A stretch of DNA of 64,000 nt from Aurelia coerulea (Eukaryota > Cnidaria > Scyphozoa > Semaeostomeae > Ulmaridae): contig CM076955.1 of NCBI GenBank assembly GCA_039566865.1, positions 20,753,501 through 20,817,500 on the forward strand, read 5' to 3'. The notes beneath the pieces are model-generated. The model worked only from the letters and a program-made list of their open reading frames with translations, made no database searches and was not told the origin of the DNA. Below, piece after piece: positions 10,480 to 20,300 of this stretch; position 1 is the first letter of the stretch, and the number at the start of each line of letters is the position of its first letter. A program made the position numbers and the translations under genes.

Positions 10480-11335
10480 CTAACTTTTCCCAGCCAGGGC
10501 TGCTTCAAATTCTAACTGCTGATAAAACGTCTTTAGTTTCAAGTTCATATGAGTGTCCACAGGGCTCTGCATTGCCACTGCAGACGCACTGAAAGGGCGC
10601 ATCTTAATTCGATTCTGCGTTGGAGGTACGTGCACTTTGTTGTCCCAAACCTTTATGCTTACTTCTGACGAACTTGTGAATCCACGCTCACATGATGGAA
10701 CTGAGCGTATACGATGTGCGGGCGCAGATCTGCTTCTCGCGATAACTTTCGGACCGTCAAAACACGTATTAGATCCTTCATCTCGCGGTTTGATGGTTGC
10801 TCTTTGGTTTAGTAATCCATTGCTCGGACTAGCAGTCCATGCATTCTTAACTCTGAGCTCTGTGTCAGGTTTGGTTTGTAAAATATCCCGTTTGCCTGTA
10901 TGTTTCAAAATTCCGTGCGGTTTCTTAGTCGTCGTTGGAACGTTTACAGCGTGGCTGATTTGTTGATCATGACCATTGCGAATTGCAACCGCACTCTGTA
11001 TCCGTGAAATATGTCTTTGAATACTCGCTGACGTTGGATGTTTGGCAGGCGCGCTTTGAGCTCGCTTACTGCGGTCGATGTGTTCAGATTTCTTTGAGAA
11101 TGCGTCACCGTTTGACTGATCTACAGTTATTGATGGACTGCTCAGAACATGTTGTGGTCCCTTGAGTCTTGCCGTTTGCGCTCGATTGAACGCATGACTT
11201 TGCTTCCGGCGATCTTCTAAGAATGATGATCTTTTTCTGAGAAAATTGCTCTCTCTTTCTGCTGTTGCTGCATAATCCCAATTAACTGCTTCAAAGTTGT
11301 AAAGTAGCAGATTGCTTTTCGTATTGATGACGAGT
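10480..11335 (-). CDS. FBXW10: FBXW10 exon 12 (end of propeller and C-terminal tail)
   Basis: The acceptor is TTGGTTTCAG and the stop codon is at 10480-10482. It opens with LVINTKSNLLLYNFEAVNWD, which closes the propeller, then a ~260-residue tail that is basic and rich in Ser, Ala, Pro and Arg (RAQSAPA, RPFSASA). The tail looks disordered. Repeats of the type R-x-x-SA are common in ciliary proteins, but that is only suggestive. Confidence 0.86.
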
Positions 11336-14300
11336 CTGAAACCAAATAATCGAATTTGCAAATTACATGTTTTGGTTCTAAACTCTAAACCTACACATGC
11401 AAGTTGTTAGGTCCCTTTGTTAAGTTGTTTCATTTGTTAACCTATTGTAATCTAGGTTTTTAGGTAGGTCCCCAAGTCATTGTTAGAACAGCTACAGAAG
11501 AAGATGAAAATCGAAACGTTTAAGAAGCTGTCGTAAATTTCTGAATTATCTTTAAAAATTTTATATGCTTAGGTGAATTGGCTCTTGAATTATCATGCAA
11601 TTAATGTATTTGGTTGTAAGCCACCTTCACATGTACCTTCGTTTTCTGCTTGTTGTATTTCAAAATTTCTTTTCTGTAATAGTAGTTAGGTGTAGTACTG
11701 TGTAGCTGTTCTCCCTTGAATTGCCGTAGGGTAGATATTTATTTCTCTCCCTGTGGCATAGTCTCTGTAGTATTGTCGCGTAGTTTGTAGGTATTGTAAT
11801 TTGTAACATGTTTGTCTATTTTTAAAAAGCATATCAAAAAAGCCTGAAATGAGTACAGATTCATTTCAATTTTCTTCAAGTTCTTTATGCACAAATTCCC
11901 TTCAGCTTGCAAAGTCAATGCTGACTAAGAAAGTAGATATTATAGATAGTTATATTAAGCATATCATATACAGTTAAAGTTAAAATTGTGTACAATAAAC
12001 TTTCTGGGCTGGTTTCTGTGGGAGAACAATTGTGGAAAAAAGATTTTTGCATTTATAATCGCAACTTCTTTGAATTTAAAAGAATTTTTGCTTTGCGCTC
12101 CGCCTAATGGGATAACACGTGTAAAAGTCATAGCAGTAAGGCAGGAATATCAGGGAATTTAATCGTGATTTTATTCCTTATTGAATCGAAAAAATCCTTA
12201 CGTAACTTGATCTAATTTCATGAATATTCTCAGCTAAGTTTACATGTTAGTCTAATATGAAAAGATAATACAATTTCTACGAAAGAACGTTCACAAGTAA
12301 ATTTACAGGAAAAACATCCATCTTACTAAAGGTTCTGAAGAAGAAAGGTAAAAATAACTCACAGTGAGCGTTCGTGCCATTTGCCCTCAACGACTATATG
12401 CTGTAAAATGCTGTAATACTAACTGCACGATTATTTTATTCAGTTTGTTTCAATTGCTAATAGCTACTCAGAACGAAGACCAGTTGGTAAGAAACAGAGG
12501 AAAAGGAAATAAAGAGAAAGTCCAAGAAAGAGGGTCTGTGATCAATGGAGTGTTAGATAGTCCGTTATCAATAGTTTGGAGCAAAAATTGTTTGTGGCCA
12601 CATTCAGTCAGGTAAGTTTTTAAATATACTTGAATATGGCAAACGGGTATCAGTTTCCTTCTCTTACACATCCCCAGTAGAACCGATTTAAAGATAAAGT
12701 ACCATATAATTTTATAGAGAACAATAATATACTGACCTGTCTTCACTTGCATACAGAGCCGTGATCGGATCATTCCTACTGTTTCCTCGAATAATTCGCA
12801 AACATTCACCAGTCAGTATGTTCCAAACTCGGATCTAGAAAGAAAGTAGACTTATGACGATGAGTCCCTTGTATCCCTGCGGTACCTTGCTCACAGGGAC
12901 TCATAATGAAACAGTTAAAAACCTGACCCTATCTTCTGCATTCGATTGATCGAATCTGGATCGAACGACTGCTTCGGCTCTGTTCAACGGTCACTCCTCA
13001 GAAAGGAAATGCGACTGAAACCACGGTACGCAGACACTTACTCAACAAAACTTGGTATTCATCTGAAGAAGATAGTTCACTTTACCTGGTGAGTGCAAAA
13101 TAAGTCTTTTAATGCTGCAATTTCCATGTTTTTAAGACCGAGAAAAAAACCAGAGAAATCTTCAAGTAACTGCTGCAGCAACTTCCTTCAAATTTAGTAA
13201 ACTGCGTCAATCGAATTGCAGGCTCGAAACTGATTGTTCTTCGCCAAATCTCGCATTCTGATTGGTATGCTAGGAATCCCAGCATATTAGGCCTAAATAG
13301 GGTCAACTTTTTCAGAGTAATATTATGAGTCTCTGTTGACTGAAGCGCCATCAAGAAGTCAAAGAGCACAGGGAAACAAGAGACTCATCGTCATAAGTCT
13401 AGAAAGAAAGTAGAATCTAATTCTAGATTATAGAAAAAGATTAAATCAGAAATCTTCAAAATTGGTCCAGTGACGATTCATCGTGGCCTGACAAAAGTGG
13501 ATAATTTTGTAGGCGCACCTAGCATTGCAACAATTTGAAAATTTAGTGATGAAAAATTAGTTCCAGTTATACCTTTCCATCCAATGATCCTGTAACAACT
13601 CTACAATACATTGTTTCGAGACAGTTGACTTCTCTGAAAGTAGAAAACGAGAGTTTTCAAGTTTGTCAATCCCAAATTGGATGTCATATGAAAAGGTCCG
13701 TTGATAAAAACAATTGAAGTGTTATGCGTGACCAATTTTTGCAAAGCTCACTTGACATCTAAGTTGAAACACATGGCAGAAAAATACAGCCTTATGATGG
13801 AATTTGGTAATATTCCTAGACTAGAAGAATATCAATCCATAGACTATGGTAAATCTTTTGTTCCACTAACTAGAATTTCACGATAAACGCTAGAATAGTT
13901 AACTAACTAAGTTTTCAGATTTCTCATGAATCCTTAAACATCTATTTCCAACCACGAGCCTTTGCAACCCCACAGCTGACTTTCATAGGATATAAAAATA
14001 ATTTATGGTTAAATAAAGTTGTGTTTATATGAGCAGCGGGCCAGCCCGGTCAGCCGAGATCTGTGAGTTGGGTAGGCGGGATCCCGGTGAAGCGAGCTCA
14101 TATAAACAGCGTCAGGCGGGCTGGCCCGGTATAATTGATTGATTGATTTGCGTAACTGATTTGCGTAGGCGAGATTGCATTGTTTAATTTGAAAGTGGTT
14201 GTCTGGCCATTGTCTTTCAAAATCCCTTGATACGTCATAACATGCAGCATTACGAGGCCAGCCCGTCTGGCCGGGATAGTTTTCACTCATATAAACACAA

Positions 14301-17300
14301 ACTAAAATCATCCCGCCTAGACGAGCCAGCCCGGTCAGGCGGGCTGGCTCGCCTCATATAAGCAGGCCCTAAGTTCCTTTTGCTTCGCTTTCATTCTGCG
14401 CACAAAATGGGTCGTTAAAGGGAATAGACATAGCTATATCTCGTAGCCGCTATAAATAGGCTGAAGAAACGCCCACAAATCCATTGTTTCTTCGGCTACA
14501 CAATGAGACCGTATGCGTCAAAGTGGTCGAGTATAATAGAATATATTTTTGACCTGGCCCGGGCCAGCTTTTAACTATGTCGATTCCCTTTAACTTATGA
14601 GATCGTTCTCCAAGAGTCGACATATGAGTTGACTTATGCAGTATTCAGAACATTGAACAGATTCTCTTTCCAAATAATAGACCAGATTGGCTAAGGCTTG
14701 GTTCACCAAGTCAAGTGACCTGCTGCAGCAACTGAAGCCACATTCTTGGGAAGCTGCATACTTCTTGCATTCATGGTCCAAGTTTTCATAGCGCGAAATG
14801 TGTTACAGAATTAAAGAGATGCTTTATGATGAAATCGAACTTGAAATGGATGTAAAGAAACATCATCCGATTTTGTTTTTTGGCAAAACTTACTTAGGAT
14901 GTCTCAAAGTTTGCAGACATCTTGTGAAGTTCCCCTTCGTGCTCCACACCATCGCATAACAATCTTTACTCCCTGTGATTATATGATTATCATCGAATGT
15001 CGTGCATGTTATAGGTCCCATGTGGCCATCGAGAGGCTAGATGAATAGATTGATCGATATTTAAAAATACTTATTAGCTAAATCATAGAGGCACGTCTGT
15101 CCGCGTTTGAATAGCGTAGCTGAAATTTGAAATTCGAGTGAAAGAGATGTTCTCCTGGCTATGCTACTTGATCTTATGCATGTTCTAAATCTTAGCATTT
15201 TGCAGTAATTCTTTACATGATTCAAGAAGCAAGTTGCTCTTTCCATTTATTTTGTTTTTGTATATTCAATTGGTCATTTTTTGTGAAATTAGTCCTTCAA
15301 AATTTTGTCTTTCTTAGCATTATCCGTTCACACATTCAAACACAAAATCATTCAAAGATACATTGCTGTTCCCCTTCTGACTATTCTTTTTTCATTCATT
15401 CTTTTTCTCATTCATTCATTCATTCAATTCTTCATTAATTCATTTATTCTTTCATTCATTCACTCATTCATTCTTTCTCTCAACCATTCATTCATTCATT
15501 CTTTCATTCATTCATTAACGCTTTCAGCTATTCGTCAGTTCATCCCTGTGGTTGGTAAACTGCATCCATCCCAGATTTTCCAAAACCAATAATAAAACAT
15601 TTTGTTTATTACCATTACCTTGATAAGCTTAGCTCCTTTGAAGTCCCAAACTCTAACTTTGCCTCCTGCGCAGCCAGTTAGAAGCAGCTTCTCGCCAATC
15701 TAGTAAGAAATGACGAGAATTGCTAGCAAGTTTTACAAGAGAAAATTCAATAATGCGGGACTTGATAAATTTAGCCTCATCCTTCGTTTGATTAAAAAGC
15801 TGACTAGTAACATTTTTTGCATGCCTTTTTTTATGAGCCATTATGACTTCAGTTTGCATAGGTTTGTCGAAAAGCAGGAAACGAAACTAAACATTATGAT
15901 TTGGCAGAATTGACTGAAAAGATACAAAATGAAATATATGCTAATAAGCAGTAAATTTATTGGGGTACTCTGGTGAGGTGAAATGTGAATAGTCTTCCAC
16001 AGCACACTTCTTAATGTCAAATGACATCTTAACAAGGACATACATTATTCATATCACTTACCGTTGCTGAATGGATTATATTTCTGTGTTTGAAAGTTCT
16101 CAGGCATTTGCCAGTCTTTAGATTCCAGACTATGTAAATGATTGATCAGTTTAGATTTCCATAAAGGGATCGTATTTAATGGATTAAGTTAGAGGTAAAA
16201 ATGATTTGTCTCTTGCAATGACTCGAAAAGTTCATCCTCTGATAGGCAGATGGCTCCATTTTGATGTTTGGTTGTGAAAATGTCTTTCCTTTAATTCAAT
16301 TGCTATAAAATCGATTACCAGATTACGTAAAAGCTAACCTTAAATTTGCTACATGTCATATAGAGACTATGGGTACTTTGTCTTGGGGATTCAGCCTCTT
16401 AGCTGAATTTATACTTTGTGAAAATTTGTTTCTTTTCAACCTCTGGCCAAGTAAAAATTGTTCAGCCCGAGTGAGGCTGCTACGTCATTATCTAAGGGCT
16501 TGGCAGTGCTACAAAAAATTTCATACTATGTATCATTCTATCAAAAATCTAGACACTCAATAAGCTGGCACTTCCACTTTAGTTCAAACTGATCATCGAG
16601 CCAAGGGCCGTAAGAAGAGCTTAGTGTCAAATAAAAACAGATATAAGAATGGTGCTTCCTTGCTTCTTTGTTGATTATTCTCTTGGCTTTACTTCTCAAA
16701 CGACATAAATCCCTGTTTTGTCAAGTTGAAACTTAAACCGTTGGCTTGGCTTGGTTTGCTTTGGCTGGCGTTTGCAATTTCGAAAACAAAACAAAACTAA
16801 TAAACGATTACGCTAAAGATGGCGGTGAGGAAATTTTTACCAAGATGCAATGCGCTCTATTTACGAATCTTCAACGACTCTATCATTCCTATTAATTATT
16901 ATTCTATAGGAATTCGATTAAAGAACGCAATGTATTTTGGCAAAAAGTTCCTCGCCGCCATCTTTAGCGTAATTGTCTGTTGCAAATGCAGGCCACAGCA
17001 AGCCAAGCCAAGCCAACGGTTGAGTTTCAACCTGACAAAACAAGGGATTCGTGTCACTTGAAAAACAAAGACAAGAGAATAATCAACAAACAAACAATGA
17101 AGGACCATTCTGGTATCTGGTACACTTATTTTTTGTAAGAAACTGCCCATAAGAAACTCAACTCTCAGATCGCCAAAAAATTAAGAAACTCCAGTACTGA
17201 GAAACTATAAGTTAAGAAACTATTTATTTTGATAAAGGAAATCCTTGACATATGTTTACGTTGCTTTCACTTGTTTCCTGTATCATATTACTCGTGAGGT

Positions 17301-20300
17301 AATTGAGTAATGTCTAAAAATTTTGGAAGGGCTTAAAAAACCTTGTTTTGAAATGTTTTATGGAGCCTCTAAGAAACTCGTAAGAAACTCGTAAGAAAGT
17401 TCTCAAAATCTGATAATTTTAAGAAACTTTCAGTACTGGCCCAAATTCTTAGTTTCTTATAAAAAAATACGTGTATGTTTTTATTTTACACTTTACTCTT
17501 CTTACGGCGCTTGATCAAGCAAAAAGAAAATAAAAAAAAAACTAAGGAATACTATAGTTTGCATACCTTTACATGTCCTATCAGTGGAACCTGATGCCAG
17601 ATATTTTCCATGAATACTTAGTGAAATCACCGAACTTTTATGTCTAAGGAAGGATGAAAAGGGCCATGTTTTAGCGTAATTCACAAGATTGCTTTGTAAA
17701 GAATTAAAAACTTACAAGTTGCAAAATAGGGCCAAGAAATAGCCTGAAATGACACAGCGATAAATATTAGGTCTAATTTAATATCAGTATTAATACTTCT
17801 CCTTTCGTTTTATTCCTTGGAATATTTTTGATAATTCTTAATATAACGAGACTGTCAGCTTAATGTGCGAACCAAGGCAAACTTTCGATGCCATAAAGTT
17901 GAAACAATACTGTATTTAGAATAATTCAATCGTTACCCAAGAAAAATCTTCTGACATCGTCCGTTCTTGATATCCCAGAATCTGTGGAGAGAGGAAACAG
18001 AAATGAAATGAGGAAATTTAATGTAAATGAGGAGAAATTCGAATACCTACATATCTAAAGGGCTTCAAATCTCCTGCTTACTGAGCTGAGCTTCAAAAGG
18101 CCTCGAAGGAAAACATACCTTATCGTCGTGTCATAACTTCCACTAAGAACGAATCCTCGATTTTCATCCGTGTAAACTGATTTAACAGATCCAACGTGTT
18201 CAACGATCGTCTTTTCGCATTTACCAGACTTTATATCAAGCAGTCGTATCCTCCTGTCGATTGAAGCAACTGGAACGAATTTTCCTCCATCGTAGAATGT
18301 TACGCGACTGTTGTCCTTCCTGCGATGAAAATATGTCAAAATTTCTCCTGGTAATTTGCTGGTGAAAGGCTAAATGGCATACATGAAGGATGCAAAACTA
18401 TTGCGTCCACAAAATTGTAAAGACGTTTGGCAGACCATGCCAAATCATCTCGGACCGCCGGATCGCGGCAATATTTTGAAAAGGATTTTTGGAAATTCTA
18501 CTTGAATGTCGCACAAACTTTTGAATCGAATTTCGCGGTAGCAAAATATCTGAATAGATTTCAGATTTATTGAAACTTTAACAGGAAAGTAAGGTAGATT
18601 ATCGGATCTTACTGGAATATTAAAAGTTGGACAAATGGACAACATGATAACTTAGACTTTGACTGTTTACGATCTCTTCAATTTGAAATTTTCATATCAA
18701 TTAACTTTGGAAAAGAACATTTATCAAGCAAGACATTAAAATGCATTGAAAAATAACTTACATATTATTGAGCACCAAAACATTGTATGCACCACAGTAA
18801 ACATTTCTTTCTTCGACATCCACAGTGATCGTTTCAATACCATCGTAACAATTTTGCATGTTTCTCTCCTCGAAATATTCATCAACACCAGTAATATCAA
18901 CATGCTTTGCTTGATCATTTTCAATCACCTCTCCATCTTCTGTAATTTTAGGAACATGTAGTGGAATCACACGAGCATACACTGGATTCGGGATTTTCTC
19001 TGTACTTCCCTGCACAATAACAGTGAATATTTTGACTATAAATCTACAATGAGATCTCATAGTTTATTAAATAATCAATTTGGTCATGAAAATGTTTGCT
19101 TCAACTTTGCATTATTTGCATTATTTGCAATTCTTTGCTGAGCACATAGATGGAGAACGGATATCATTTGACCCTGTGAAGAGTATATCACTTGGTCCTT
19201 TGGTGCAAAACAGCTTCTGCTAATAAAATACGAACAAATACGAGATGAAATGCAAAATACAGAACATTGTAAGAAAATTCTACCCCAGCGACGATTTTTT
19301 TTGTCGCAAAATCTCTTGAAGCCTGCTGTAGAGTTTCCCTGCCAATAAATCATGGAAATGTTTCCCAGCTTTAAGGAAATGAAAGGCTTTTACAACTGGG
19401 AAAAGGCAGCATTAGGGATCCTGCGCATTGATCAGGTTTTTAGAGCCAAAATCAGTTATTTGGCACATGAATTCAGCTGCTCAGCTAGGCACAGCCAAAT
19501 ATTAGCCAAAAAGATTGGATTTTTCCGGATATTCAATTGAAACATTCAGTACTTCAAACTTTCAACATAAATTTGGCAAAATATTTGATCATCCAAATGC
19601 CCCTAAAGTGGTTTTCTCAAAATTTCTCCACAACTTGCCACTTTTTAACAGATTTCATTGTGCTAACTTTAACTGATAAAAAAATTCAGACAGTTCCTTA
19701 GCATTGAAGTAACAAACAGGTTTTTGGATGTATCATAATAGCAAATAGACAGTTTCTGAAAAATTCTTGCAACAGTAATCATTCAGATGAATTAACAAAG
19801 GGATCCCCAAGATTTTGATTAAAATGATGAGCAAATTCACCTGTATGAGCATCACATCTTCTCTCATGATCTGTTGTGCTAGAGTATCATTCCTAACTTG
19901 CTCTGCAAGGAACCTCCAATGCTTGCTAACACAGACACAGTTTATCAAGCTATACTGATTTAAAAAACCTAAGATATATTTTGATAAATGAACTGGCAGC
20001 CTTCTAATAAAATCTCTTTCCTTTGGTAAAGCCTGATATGATGTCCTTGCCCCATAAGGGCCAACGGAATCTCCAACATCTTCAAGTTCGCAAGAGATAC
20101 ATTGTTCTGTGTCACTGTCAACTTTGTCTGACTGGTTTCTTGATTGTTCTGTTTTTCCAGTAAAAGGATAACATCTTGCACTTAGACGGTTGGTCTGCTG
20201 AAAATATTTGATGACATTTGTTGCATTTTTTGAAATTGGAGTACTTCTCAAAGCAAAGTCATCTTCTTGTAGGAGTCCATCATCATCAAAACATTTGTCA

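Noticed and set aside
11495..11530. GAAGAAGATGAAAATCGAAACG motif as a Penelope-like element end
   Set aside because: It is a single short motif with no reverse transcriptase, GIY-YIG frame or repeat boundaries nearby.
12468..12809. 113-codon minus-strand open frame overlapping FBXW10 exon 11
   Set aside because: It is partly a different frame of the exon and partly intron; the spliced WD40 frame explains the exon.
15305..15592. 95-codon open frame with SFIHSFIHS repeats
   Set aside because: It is a translation of the ATTC microsatellite.
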